Positions 33,569 to 42,345 of a DNA stretch of 64,000 nt are shown here, piece by piece. The notes under the pieces are model-generated. The model did not search any database. It was not told where the DNA came from and saw nothing but the letters and a program-made list of their open reading frames with translations. This stretch comes from Kitasatospora gansuensis (GTDB lineage: Bacteria; Actinomycetota; Actinomycetes; Streptomycetales; Streptomycetaceae): assembly GCF_014203705.1 (NCBI RefSeq), contig NZ_JACHJR010000001.1, positions 1,178,001 through 1,242,000 of the forward strand, written 5' to 3'. Within the stretch, counting starts at the first letter, position 1; every line of letters starts with the position of its first letter. The position numbers and the translations under genes are program-made.

Positions 33569-35686
33569 CTACTCCGACGTGCGGCGCGCCTCCGCGATCC
33601 GCCGGGAGATCTCGTCCGGGCGGACCGGGCGGCCGAAGTGCCAACCCTGCGCCCAGTCGCAGCCCATCTGCCGCAGCCGCTCGGCGTCCGCGCCGCTCTC
33701 CACCCCTTCGGCGGTCACGGTCAGGCCGAGCGTGTGCGCGAGCGAGACCAGCCCGCTGACGATCCGCCAGCCGGTGTGCGCGTCCTTGGTCGGGTCATGC
33801 AGGTCGCCGACGAAGGAGCCGGCGATCTTCAGGCAGGAGACCGGCAGGTCCCGCAGGTAGGCCAGGTTGGACCAGCCGGTGCCGAAGTCGTCCACCGCCA
33901 GCGAGACGCCCAGGTCGCGCACCCCGTGCAGGGCCTTCAGCGCCTCGTCCTCCGGGCCGACCACGGTCGACTCGGTGATCTCCAGCTGGAGCTTGCCCGG
34001 CGGCAGTCCGGTCTTCCGCAGGATCCGCTCGACGTCGGTGACCAGACCGGCGTTCCGGGCCTGCCGGACCGCCAGATTGACGTTGATCTGCGGCGCGTCC
34101 TGGCCGAACTCCCGTACCCAGTCGGTGGCCTGGCGGCAGGCCTGCTCCAGCACCCAGCGGCCGAGCGGCATGATCAGGCCGGTCTCCTCGGCCACCCCGA
34201 TGAACTCGTCCGGGCCGAGCACCCCGAGCTGCGGGTGCCGCCAGCGCACCAGGGCCTCGACCGCGACCAGCGAGCCGTCGGCCAGCGAGCAGAGCGGCTG
34301 GTAGTCGATGAAGAACTCGCCCCGGTCCAGCGCGGCGGGCATCCGCACCGAGACCGCGTACCGGCTGACCGCGCGGGCGTTCTCCTTCGGGTCGAACAGC
34401 GTCCAGCGGCCGCGGCCGGCCTCCTTGGCCCGGTAGAGCGTGAGGTCGGCGGCCCGGACCGCCGCGCCCGGCGTGGTGGTGGCCACCCGGCGCTCCAGCA
34501 CGCCGACGCTGGCGCCGACCGCCAGCGAGTGGTCGCCGACCTGCACCGGTCTGGCCAGCGCGGCCAGCACCGTCTTGGCGGCCGCCACCGCCTCCTGCTC
34601 GCCCCGGCAGTCCTCCAGCAGCACCACGAACTCGTCGCCGCCGAGCCGGGCCACCAGATGGCCGAGCGGGGTCAGCGCGGTCTCCAGCCGCTGCGCCACG
34701 GCGGCCAGCAGCTGGTCGCCGGTGTCGTGGCCGAGGCTGTCGTTGACCACCTTGAAGCCGTCCAGGTCCACGTAGCAGAGGCCGAACCTGGCCCCCGGCT
34801 CCGGCTCCTCGAACAGCTTCTCCAGCCGCTCGAAGAAGGCCACCCGGTTCGGCAGCCCGGTCAGCGGGTCGTGGGTGGCCTGGTGCCGCAGCCGCTCCTG
34901 CAGCCGGTACCGGTCGGTGATGTCCTCCAGCATGGCCACCTGGTAGAGCGGCACGCCCTCGTCGTCCCGGATCAGCGAGACCGTCAGGTGGGTCCAGACC
35001 ACCTCGCCGTCCTGCCGGTAGTACGGCTTGTCGAACTGGAAGTACTCCCGGCGCCCGGCGATCAGGTCCTCGTACGCCTCCCAGACCCCCGGGGTGTCCT
35101 CGGGGTGCACCAGCTCGTCCACCCGACGGCCCGTCATGTCCATCGAGCCGGTGCCGAAGATCTCCCCGAGCGCCCGGTTGACCGAGATGATGTTGCCGTC
35201 GGTGTCGCCGATGCCGATGCCGATCGCGGCGCTCTCGAACAGCGCGCGGAACTTGTTCTCGGACTCCCGCAGCGCCTTCTCCACCTCCCGCCGGGCGGTG
35301 TCGGCGGCCAGCCGGATCGCCTCCTGCTCGCGCAGGGTCCGCTCCCGCAGGGCCTCCGCCCAGCCCGCCGCGAAGGCGCCGGACAGCGCCGGCCCCCGGC
35401 CGTCGCTGACCGGACCGAGCTGGAGCAGCTCGACCGCCCGGGCCAGCACGGCCGGGTCGGTGAAGTGCGCGTCCACCAGCTGGGCGCCGGCCTGCCCGGC
35501 CAGCTCGGGCCGGAACGGCTCCTCGTGCTGGGCCCGGTGCAGCAGGACGGCCGTCCGGGACACCAGGCGGCTCAGGATGCCCGGGTGCACGGCCATGCCG
35601 TGGCCACCGCGGAGCAGCCGCTCCCACTCCTGGTGGAACCAGGTGGCAGCGTCCACCCGGCCCGCCCCGTCCGACCCTGCGGTCAC
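33569..35686 (-). CDS. PAS-GGDEF-EAL cyclic di-GMP turnover protein
   Basis: 705 residues from GTG 35686. The N-terminal 130 residues are helical and unassigned, with a heptad-like stretch (ADTARREVEKALRESENKF) leading to a PAS domain (about 140-265). The GGDEF domain (275-430) has an intact ARLGGDEFVVLLE. The EAL domain (445-690) has VAVEALVRWRHP, NVNLAVRQ, LQLEITES and LAVDDFGTGWSN. Both active sites look complete, so it could make and break c-di-GMP. No membrane segment is visible. Translationally coupled (GTGA) to the methyltransferase gene upstream and 301 bp from the polysaccharide operon, which c-di-GMP may control. Confidence 0.93.
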   Translation of the reverse strand: MTAGSDGAGRVDAATWFHQEWERLLRGGHGMAVHPGILSRLVSRTAVLLHRAQHEEPFRPELAGQAGAQLVDAHFTDPAVLARAVELLQLGPVSDGRGPALSGAFAAGWAEALRERTLREQEAIRLAADTARREVEKALRESENKFRALFESAAIGIGIGDTDGNIISVNRALGEIFGTGSMDMTGRRVDELVHPEDTPGVWEAYEDLIAGRREYFQFDKPYYRQDGEVVWTHLTVSLIRDDEGVPLYQVAMLEDITDRYRLQERLRHQATHDPLTGLPNRVAFFERLEKLFEEPEPGARFGLCYVDLDGFKVVNDSLGHDTGDQLLAAVAQRLETALTPLGHLVARLGGDEFVVLLEDCRGEQEAVAAAKTVLAALARPVQVGDHSLAVGASVGVLERRVATTTPGAAVRAADLTLYRAKEAGRGRWTLFDPKENARAVSRYAVSVRMPAALDRGEFFIDYQPLCSLADGSLVAVEALVRWRHPQLGVLGPDEFIGVAEETGLIMPLGRWVLEQACRQATDWVREFGQDAPQINVNLAVRQARNAGLVTDVERILRKTGLPPGKLQLEITESTVVGPEDEALKALHGVRDLGVSLAVDDFGTGWSNLAYLRDLPVSCLKIAGSFVGDLHDPTKDAHTGWRIVSGLVSLAHTLGLTVTAEGVESGADAERLRQMGCDWAQGWHFGRPVRPDEISRRIAEARRTSE

Positions 35687-36489
35687 GGCAGCAGCCCGAC
35701 GCCTGACAGCCCGGTCATCCGCTCCGGGTGCGGGCCGACCGACCCCGGGTCCTCGGGCCGCCACTCGGGCAGGAAGACCAGGCCCGGCTCGATCAGCTCG
35801 AAGCCCTCGAAGAAGGGGGTGATCGCCTCGCGGTTGCGCATCGTGATCGGGGTCGGGGTGCGCTTGTACAGGTCCTGGTGCGCACCCGCCTGGTCCGGCC
35901 GGCCCTCCAGCGAGGCGTGGCAGACCACCAGCGCACTGCCCGGCGGCAGCGCGTCCCGCAGCCGGCGGACCAGGGCGTACGGGTCATCCTCGTCGGAGAT
36001 GAAGTGCAGCACCGAGACCATCAGCAGAGCGACCGGCTCACCGTCCGCGATCAGCGCGGCCACCTCGGGGCGGGAGAGCAGGTCGTCGACCTTGCGCAGG
36101 TCCGCCTCGACCACCAGGCTCTGCGGGTCGTCCTTGAGCAGCAGCCGGCTGTGCGCGACCGCGATCGGGTCGTGGTCCACGTAGACCACCCGGCTGTCCG
36201 GCCGGATCGCCCGGGCGATCTCGTGCACCGGGCCGAAGGTCGGTATGCCGGAGCCGATGTCCAGGAAGCGGGTGACACCCTGCTCCGCGAGGTACTGCAC
36301 GGCCCGGCGCAGGAAGGCCCGGTTGGCCCGCATGATCTCGGGCAGCTCGGGCCAGAACTCCATCGCCTTGCGGGCCATCGCCCGGTCGACCTCGAAGTTG
36401 TGCGAGCCGCCGAGGTAGTAGTCGTAGACCCGGGCCGCGTTCGGCTTCTCGGTGTCGGTGCCGGCGGGGACCCAGTTCGCTTGCTGCAT
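35683..36489 (-). CDS. DUF574 (SAV2177-family) SAM-dependent methyltransferase
   Basis: 268 residues. Family marks: KPNAARVYDYYLGGSHNFEV at residues 15-34, then AEQGVTRFLDIGSGIPTFG as the SAM-binding glycine motif, VVYVDHDPIAVAHSR, and LLMVSVLHFISDEDDP. These proteins are abundant in Streptomyces with mostly unknown targets. The stop overlaps the GTG start of the c-di-GMP enzyme, so the two are made together; a functional link is inference. Confidence 0.92.
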   Translation of the reverse strand: MQQANWVPAGTDTEKPNAARVYDYYLGGSHNFEVDRAMARKAMEFWPELPEIMRANRAFLRRAVQYLAEQGVTRFLDIGSGIPTFGPVHEIARAIRPDSRVVYVDHDPIAVAHSRLLLKDDPQSLVVEADLRKVDDLLSRPEVAALIADGEPVALLMVSVLHFISDEDDPYALVRRLRDALPPGSALVVCHASLEGRPDQAGAHQDLYKRTPTPITMRNREAITPFFEGFELIEPGLVFLPEWRPEDPGSVGPHPERMTGLSGVGLLP

Positions 36490-36651
36490 GACGGCATCCC
36501 TACCGGAAGTGGAGTGGACTACAAAACATGAGGATCTTCCTATCATCGCCTCTCCCCTGCAAGCAGTGAAACCGGTGAGACGGAAGTGACGGGCGGGGCT
36601 CGCGACGGACGGGGCGCCGTTCCGGACCGACCGGGTGAGAATGGGACCGTC

Positions 36652-38460
36652 ATGGCCGGACCCATTGAGGACTACGCGCTCCTCGGAGACCTGCAGACCG
36701 CCGCCCTGGTCGGCCGGGACGGATCGGTCGACTGGCTCTGCCTGCCCCGGTTCGACTCCCCCAGCTGCTTCGCCGGACTGCTCGGCACCGACCGGCACGG
36801 CGCCTGGCAGCTCGCCCCCGCCAGCGGCGGCCCGTGCACCGAACGCCGCTACCTTCCGGCCAGCCTGGTGCTGGAGTCCCTCTGGCAGACCCCCACCGGC
36901 ACCGTCCGGGTCACCGACTTCATGCCCCGGCGGGACCGGCTGCCCCGGCTGGTCCGGATCGTCGAGGGCATCGAAGGCACCGTCCGGATGCGCGGCGAGC
37001 TGCGGCTGCGGTTCAACCACGGCCGGATCGAGCCCTGGGTGCGCCGCACCGACCACCACCGGATCGCGGTGGCCGGGCCCGACTCCGCCTGGCTCCGCGT
37101 CCCCGCGGGCGTGCACACCTGGGGCGAGGACGGCGCCACCGTCTCCGAGTTCACCGTCGCTCCCGGTGAGCAGGTCCCGTTCGTCCTCACCTGGCAGCCC
37201 TCGCACCGCTCCGACACCCCCCGGGTGGACCCGGCCGCGCTGCTCCGGAGCACCCTGACCGGCTGGCAGTCCTGGGCCGACGGCCTGCGCTACCAGGGCC
37301 CGTACCGCGAGCAGGTGCTGCGCTCGCTGATCACCCTCAAGGCGCTCACCTACGACCCGACCGGCGGCATCGTGGCCGCCCCGACCGCCTCACTGCCCGA
37401 ACTCCCGGGCGGCGAACGCAACTGGGACTACCGGTTCTGCTGGCTGCGGGACTCCAGCATGACGCTGGCCGCCCTGCTCCGCGGCGGCTTCCGGGACGAG
37501 GCGGCGGCCTGGCGCAAGTGGCTGCTGCGGGCGATCGCGGGCGACCCGGGCGACCTGCAGGCGGTGTACGGGGTGGCCGGCGAGCGCACCCTGCCGGAGA
37601 CCTCGGCGGACTGGCTGCCCGGCTACCACGGCTCCACCCCGGTCCGGTTCGGCAACGCGGCCGTCCGGCAGCTCCAACTCGACGTCTACGGCGAGGTGCT
37701 GGACACCCTCGAACTCGCCTACCGGGCGGGCATCCCGATGGAGCGCAAGGTCTGGGGGCTGCTCCGCAGCCTGATGGACTTCCTGGCCCTGCACTGGCGC
37801 GAACCGGACGAGGGGCTGTGGGAAGTCCGGGGCAACCGACGGCAGTTCGTGCACTCCAAGGTGATGGTCTGGGTGGCCGCCGACCGCGCCGTCCGGCTCG
37901 CCGAGGCCACCGGGCTGCCCGCACCGGTGCAGGAGTGGCGCGCCCTGCGCGACACCGTGCACGCCGAGGTCTGCGAGTACGGCTACCACGCCGGCCGCGG
38001 CGTCTTCGTCCAGTCGTACGGCGCCGAGGAGTTGGACGCCGCCACGCTGTTCATCGCCAAGTCCGGCTTCCTGCCGCCGGACGACCCACGGGTGGTGCGC
38101 ACCGTGGACGCCGTCCGGAGCGAGCTGGACCAGGGCGGGTTCGTCCGCCGCTACCGGGCCGCCCCCGACCTCGACGGGCTGCCCGGCTCCGAAGGGGCCT
38201 TCCTGGCCTGCTCGTTCTGGCTGGCCGACGCCCTCGCCCTGACCGGGCGGCGCGGCGAGGCCAGGGAGCTGTTCGAACGCTCGCTGGCGGTGGCCAACGA
38301 CCTGGGCCTGCTGGCCGAGGAGTACGACCCGGTGTCGGGACGCCAACTCGGCAACGCCCCCCAGGCGTTCACCCACGTGGCACTGGTGAACACCGCGTTC
38401 GGACTGGCCGACGGCGAAACGGCCGACCCCACCGCTGTGGGGTCGGCCGCCGCTCACTGA
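36652..38460 (+). CDS. Glycoside hydrolase family 15 (glucoamylase/trehalase-like)
   Basis: 602 residues, without signal peptide. The N-terminal beta-sandwich (1-220) begins IEDYALLGDLQTAALVGRDG and DWLCLPRFDSPSCFAGLL. The (alpha/alpha)6 barrel contains TASLPELPGGERNWDYRF, WLRDSSMTLAALL and a late EEYDPVSGRQLGN with the probable general base. Actinobacterial cytosolic GH15 proteins of this layout include trehalases that split trehalose to glucose; substrate is not certain. An ATG 36652 start fits the IEDY family start. The last 40 bases of the gene encode a terminator-like hairpin. Confidence 0.9.
   Translation: MAGPIEDYALLGDLQTAALVGRDGSVDWLCLPRFDSPSCFAGLLGTDRHGAWQLAPASGGPCTERRYLPASLVLESLWQTPTGTVRVTDFMPRRDRLPRLVRIVEGIEGTVRMRGELRLRFNHGRIEPWVRRTDHHRIAVAGPDSAWLRVPAGVHTWGEDGATVSEFTVAPGEQVPFVLTWQPSHRSDTPRVDPAALLRSTLTGWQSWADGLRYQGPYREQVLRSLITLKALTYDPTGGIVAAPTASLPELPGGERNWDYRFCWLRDSSMTLAALLRGGFRDEAAAWRKWLLRAIAGDPGDLQAVYGVAGERTLPETSADWLPGYHGSTPVRFGNAAVRQLQLDVYGEVLDTLELAYRAGIPMERKVWGLLRSLMDFLALHWREPDEGLWEVRGNRRQFVHSKVMVWVAADRAVRLAEATGLPAPVQEWRALRDTVHAEVCEYGYHAGRGVFVQSYGAEELDAATLFIAKSGFLPPDDPRVVRTVDAVRSELDQGGFVRRYRAAPDLDGLPGSEGAFLACSFWLADALALTGRRGEARELFERSLAVANDLGLLAEEYDPVSGRQLGNAPQAFTHVALVNTAFGLADGETADPTAVGSAAAH
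38420..38449. terminator. Hairpin inside the 3' end of the GH15 gene
   Basis: CGGCCGACCCCAC (38420-38432) and GTGGGGTCGGCCG (38437-38449) pair perfectly over 13 bp around CGCT. It lies within the last codons of GH15 and 19 bases before the GH6 stop on the other strand, so it may serve both convergent genes. Confidence 0.65.
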
Positions 38461-38467
38461 ACCGCCG

Positions 38468-40717
38468 TCAGCTGGTGGCGGTGCAGCTCAGGGTCGGGGC
38501 GGTGTTGCCGCCCGAGTAGTTGGCGCCGAAGCCGAAGCTGGTGTTACCACCGGCCGCGACGGTGCCGTTGTAGCCGAGGTTGGTGACCGCGACCGCCGTA
38601 CCACTCTGGGCGAGGCTGCCGTTCCAGAGGTTGGTGATCTGCTGGTTGCCGCCCCAGGTCCAGGTGACCTTCCAGGACTTGATGGGCGCGGTGCCGGTGT
38701 TGGTCACCGTGACGTCGGCGTTGAACCCGGCGCCCCAGTCACTGCTCACCTTGTAGGTCGCGGCGCAGCCCGCGTTGCCGCCGCCACCACCGGTCTGGGT
38801 GGTGACGCTCAGCGCGGCGGAGGCCGCCGAGACGTTGCCGGCCGCGTCGCGGGCCTTGACCGTGTAGCTGTACGCGGTCGCGGCGGTCAGACCGCTGTCG
38901 GCGTACGAGGTGGTGGTCGAGGTGCCGACCTGCACACCGTTGCGGAAGATCTGGTACCCCGTCACACCGACGTTGTCGGTCGAAGCGGTCCAGCCCAGGG
39001 TCAGACCCGTGGTGGTGACGTTGCTCGCGACCAGCCCGGTCGGGACGGACGGAGCGGTGGTGTCGCCGGCACCGGCCGAGGTGGTGACGCTCAGCGCGGC
39101 GGAGGCCGCCGAGACGTTGCCGGCCGCGTCGCGGGCCTTGACCGTGTAGCTGTACGCCGTCGAGGCGGTCAGACCGCTGTCGGCGTACGAGGTGGTGGCC
39201 GAGGTACCGACCTGCACACCGTTGCGGAAGATCTGGTACCCCGTCACACCGACGTTGTCGGTCGAGGCGGTCCAGCCCAGGGTCGCAGCGGAGGCGGTGA
39301 CGCCGCTCGCGGCGAGCGCGGTCGGGGCGGTCGGGGCGACGGTGTCGCTGGTGCCACCGCCGACCGGCGGGTAGGCGTTGGCGAGCAGCTGGCGGAACTG
39401 GGCGGAGAACCAGGTGCCGGCCAGCGGCGAGTCCGGCAGTGCGCCGGACATGTTGTTGTTGTTGCGCGGGTTGCCGGTGTACGTCGGGTCGCACATCCGG
39501 TCGAAGCCCTTGCCCTGGTCGTTCGCGATCTCCTTGCTGGCGCCGTCCGACTCACCCGGAGGCTTCACCCAGACGTAGGCGTCGATGCCCGGCTCGGGCG
39601 CGGCGGTCGGGCGCTCGCCGAGGCCCGCACCGGCCTGGTTGCACCAGTTGCCGGTCTGGAACCGGCGGTCGAGGCGGCCGCCGTCCACGTACGCGTCACC
39701 GCTGGTCTGCGGGCCGGGACCGGTCGGACGGTTGGGGCCGCCCCAGCCGTTGCGGGAGGTGTCGATCAGCATGCCGACGTTCGACGGGAAGCCGACCTCG
39801 ACCGCCTTGGCGCGGAACGCCTGGGCGTACGACAGCTCGTCGACGTAGCGGTTCCAGTCCACCCACTTGGAGGTGCCCCGGATCGACTGGCCGCCGACGG
39901 TGTCGTTGATGGTGAAGTACGGCTCCTTCAACGTCGAGTAGTTGGCGGTGTTCACGACGAAGCCGTGCACGTTCGCCGGGGTGGAGCCGGAGGCGTTGGC
40001 GGCCTGCAGGAGCAGGCTCGCGGTGGGGCCGAAGTTGGAGTCCCAGCCCAGCCAGCCGTGGTGCCCGGCGTCGATGTAGTTGTAGACGTTGGAGATCGCG
40101 CCCAGCTTGTTCAGCGCGTAGCCGACGCCGGCCACGTAGTTGCCGTTGGCCTTCATCACGTCACAGGTCGGCGTGGCGGTGGCGGTGCCGCCCGCGTTGG
40201 TGACCAGGTTCGGCAGCGAGTCGAGCTCGATCGTGGTGACGATCCGCAGGTTCGCGTAGGCCGGGTCGGCCAGGATCGCGGCGATCGGGTCGATGAACTC
40301 GGTCTTGTAGCGGCCGATCTCGGTCGGGCCGAGCTCGCCGTTGGAGGACAGCGCGGCGCAGTCGCGGCCGGGCAGGTCGTAGATGACCACCTGGAAGACG
40401 AACGGCTTGCCCGCGGCCGTGGCCTGGTTGACGGCGGAGTTCAGGTGCGCCCGCAGGCCCATCGAACTGCTCGAGCCGTTGATCGCGGCGATCCGGTCCA
40501 GCCAGACGTAGGTCGGCTGGTTGGAGACGGCCGAACCGCCGGGCTCGGCCGCGGCGTTGGCGGACCACTCGGGGTTCACGTAGACGCCGGCGCCGACATA
40601 GGGGTTGTCGACCTTGGCTGCGGCGTGGGCGCCGGTGGCCATCGGGAGCAAAGTCGCCGCGCCGAGCGCGGCCGCCATGGCGGCCGTTCGGAGGCGGCGG
40701 AGGAGCTGTCCTGACAC
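38468..40717 (-). CDS. Secreted GH6 cellobiohydrolase with two FnIII domains and CBM2
   Basis: 749 residues from GTG 40717 with AAAGGA upstream; longer starts lack a signal peptide at the N-terminus. Signal peptide to about residue 32 (MATGAHA). GH6 domain about 33-460: FVFQVVIYDLPGRDCAAL, TIELDSLPNLVTN, YNYIDAGHHGWLGW, ESDGASKEIANDQGKGFDRM, LAGTWFSAQFRQLLANAYPP. The last segment fits exo-acting Cel6B-type enzymes. Two nearly identical FnIII domains (about 465-650) follow, then CBM2 (about 655-749, CAATYKVSSDWGAGFNADV). Controlled most likely by CebR through two upstream boxes. Confidence 0.95.
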   Translation of the reverse strand: MSGQLLRRLRTAAMAAALGAATLLPMATGAHAAAKVDNPYVGAGVYVNPEWSANAAAEPGGSAVSNQPTYVWLDRIAAINGSSSSMGLRAHLNSAVNQATAAGKPFVFQVVIYDLPGRDCAALSSNGELGPTEIGRYKTEFIDPIAAILADPAYANLRIVTTIELDSLPNLVTNAGGTATATPTCDVMKANGNYVAGVGYALNKLGAISNVYNYIDAGHHGWLGWDSNFGPTASLLLQAANASGSTPANVHGFVVNTANYSTLKEPYFTINDTVGGQSIRGTSKWVDWNRYVDELSYAQAFRAKAVEVGFPSNVGMLIDTSRNGWGGPNRPTGPGPQTSGDAYVDGGRLDRRFQTGNWCNQAGAGLGERPTAAPEPGIDAYVWVKPPGESDGASKEIANDQGKGFDRMCDPTYTGNPRNNNNMSGALPDSPLAGTWFSAQFRQLLANAYPPVGGGTSDTVAPTAPTALAASGVTASAATLGWTASTDNVGVTGYQIFRNGVQVGTSATTSYADSGLTASTAYSYTVKARDAAGNVSAASAALSVTTSAGAGDTTAPSVPTGLVASNVTTTGLTLGWTASTDNVGVTGYQIFRNGVQVGTSTTTSYADSGLTAATAYSYTVKARDAAGNVSAASAALSVTTQTGGGGGNAGCAATYKVSSDWGAGFNADVTVTNTGTAPIKSWKVTWTWGGNQQITNLWNGSLAQSGTAVAVTNLGYNGTVAAGGNTSFGFGANYSGGNTAPTLSCTATS
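38799..39285. repeat. Direct repeat: duplicated FnIII coding segment
   Basis: 38799-39003 and 39081-39285 are near-identical copies of about 205 bp with a period of 282 bp (94 codons). Only a handful of substitutions are seen, many of them silent. Identity is highest in the second half of each FnIII domain and drops in the linkers, as expected for recent duplication or gene conversion. Confidence 0.9.
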
Positions 40718-40783
40718 GTGCGGATTCCTTTCGGGTGGGGGGAGATCCGGTGGGGCGGACTGCGCGGGAGCTGGGAAGACTGG

Positions 40784-40797
40784 TGGGAGCGCTCCCA
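40784..40797. promoter_or_regulatory. CebR operator, perfect palindrome
   Basis: TGGGAGCGCTCCCA matches exactly the 14-bp palindrome bound by the LacI-type cellobiose-responsive repressor CebR in Streptomyces cellulase promoters. It lies 67 bases before the GH6 start codon. Confidence 0.93.
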
Positions 40798-40982
40798 TAA
40801 TTGGTGAGTCGGTCGGCGCCACAGGGGGACGGGATGGGGTGTGGTGGCGCATGACCAGCTCGGCGGGTGAATGACTCCCCGCATCTCAGGGCGGCCCCTG
40901 AGCTCACGGCATATCAACCCATGAAGGTGCGGAGGCGTCAAGCGTTCTGACCGACTTCAGTAACTGAACACGGCGCTTCCCA

Positions 40983-40996
40983 TGGGAGCGCTCCCG
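40983..40996. promoter_or_regulatory. Second CebR-type operator
   Basis: TGGGAGCGCTCCCG differs from the CebR palindrome at the last base. It is 199 bases from the first box (start to start) and 61 bases before the divergent HTH_42 gene, so a loop between boxes or control of both genes is possible. Confidence 0.8.
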
Positions 40997-41056
40997 AAAC
41001 GGAGTTGACGGTGTCTCGTGAGAACCTCGGGGTCCCACCACCTCGGAGGCCGCCCG

Positions 41057-42220
41057 ATGACCGCCCGCCCCAGGATCGACGACCGGCAGCGCCGCACCCG
41101 CCTGACGATCCGTCACCTTCTGGACCCCGCCCACCGGGCCGACTCCCCCGAGCAGGTCGCCGAGGCACTGGTGGCCCTGCACGCCACCGACCCCGCCACC
41201 GTCTTCCTGTCCACCTCCGCCCGGCTGTCCCGGCCCGAACCGGCCGACCTGGAACGGGCGTTGTACCAGGACCGGACGCTGCTGCGGATGCACGGCATGC
41301 GGCACACCCTGTTCGTCGTCCCGGCCGACCTCGCTCCGGTGGTGTACGCCTCCACCACCCGCAAGGTGGCCGAGAAGGAGCGGCGCGGGCTGCTCGCCTT
41401 CGCCGCCGAGGGCGGCTTCGACACCGGCTGGCTGGCCGAGGTGCAGCGCCGCACGCTGGCCGCCCTGGCCACGGCGGGCCAGGCCACCGGCAGTCAACTG
41501 GGCGAGCTCGTCCCCGAGTTGCGCGAGTCGATCACGGTGGCCGTGGGCAAGCCGTACGAGGCGAAGCAGACCATCGGGATGCGGCTGCTCCGGGTGCTCG
41601 GGATGGAGAACGAGATCGTCCGGGGCCGCCCGGTCGGCGGTTGGACCAGCGGGCAGCACCGCTGGGCGATCCAGGGCGCCCTGCCCGAGCTCCCGCCGGC
41701 CGAGGCCCAGGTGGAGCTGACCCGCCGTTGGCTGACCGCCTTCGGCCCCGCCACCACCGAGGACGTCCGCTGGTGGACGGGCTGGGGCGTCCGCGAGGTC
41801 AGGGCCGCCCTCGCCGCCTGCGGCGCGGTGGCCGTCGACCTGGAGTGCGGCGAGGGGCACGCCCTCCCCGACGACCTCGACCCGCTGCCCGAGCCCGAAC
41901 CGTGGGCCGCGCTGCTCCCCGCGCTCGACCCCACCCCGATGGGCTGGCAGCAGCGCGACTGGTACCTGCCCGCCGCCCACCGCACCCACCTGGTCGACCG
42001 CTCCGGCAACATCGGCCCGACCGTCTGGTGGGACGGCCGGGTGGTCGGCGGCTGGGCCCAGCACGCCGACGGCCGGCTCCGCTGGGAGGCCCTGGAGCCG
42101 CTCCCCCGCGAGGCCACCGCCGCCATCGACGCCGAGGCCGACCTTCTCACCCGCCGCCTCGGCGAGGTCCGGGTCACCCCGCGCTTCCGTACCCCGCTGG
42201 AGCGCCGCCTGACAGGCTGA
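41057..42220 (+). CDS. Winged-helix HTH_42 family protein (AlkZ/YcaQ-like)
   Basis: 387 residues. The HTH_42 fold is suggested by LRMHGMRHTLFVVPADL (70-90), GGWTSGQHRWAI, RRWLTAFGPATTEDVRWWTG (winged-helix region) and the end WWDGRVVGGWAQ. Some members are DNA glycosylases with a catalytic Q-x-Q or Q-x-D pair early in the protein. At that place this protein has LVALHATDP (His42, Thr44), so it may lack glycosylase chemistry or use a variant. It is divergent from the cellulase and has a CebR-like box just upstream, though a role in cellulose use is not expected. Confidence 0.8.
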   Translation: MTARPRIDDRQRRTRLTIRHLLDPAHRADSPEQVAEALVALHATDPATVFLSTSARLSRPEPADLERALYQDRTLLRMHGMRHTLFVVPADLAPVVYASTTRKVAEKERRGLLAFAAEGGFDTGWLAEVQRRTLAALATAGQATGSQLGELVPELRESITVAVGKPYEAKQTIGMRLLRVLGMENEIVRGRPVGGWTSGQHRWAIQGALPELPPAEAQVELTRRWLTAFGPATTEDVRWWTGWGVREVRAALAACGAVAVDLECGEGHALPDDLDPLPEPEPWAALLPALDPTPMGWQQRDWYLPAAHRTHLVDRSGNIGPTVWWDGRVVGGWAQHADGRLRWEALEPLPREATAAIDAEADLLTRRLGEVRVTPRFRTPLERRLTG

Positions 42221-42345
42221 CCCGGTCGTCGAGGCGGTTCCCGGCGCGCATGGGTGATTTCAGGTGACGGCAGTGCGGCCCCGGCGCTCGGGACCGGCAC
42301 TCTGGTCACTGGACGCCCGCACCCCCACGGAGGAGAGGACGACGG

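Larger units (their letters stand above)
40718..41056. other. Divergent regulatory region of the cellulase and HTH_42 genes
   Basis: 339 bp without a gene. It contains the two CebR-type boxes listed separately and a smaller dyad CTCAGGG/CCCTGAG (40885-40891, 40896-40902). The HTH_42 ribosome site GGAGG is at 41045-41049. Confidence 0.7.

Noticed and set aside
38799..39285. Mobile element or CRISPR-like repeats
   Set aside because: The repeats are in frame within FnIII domains of the cellulase and have a 94-codon period.
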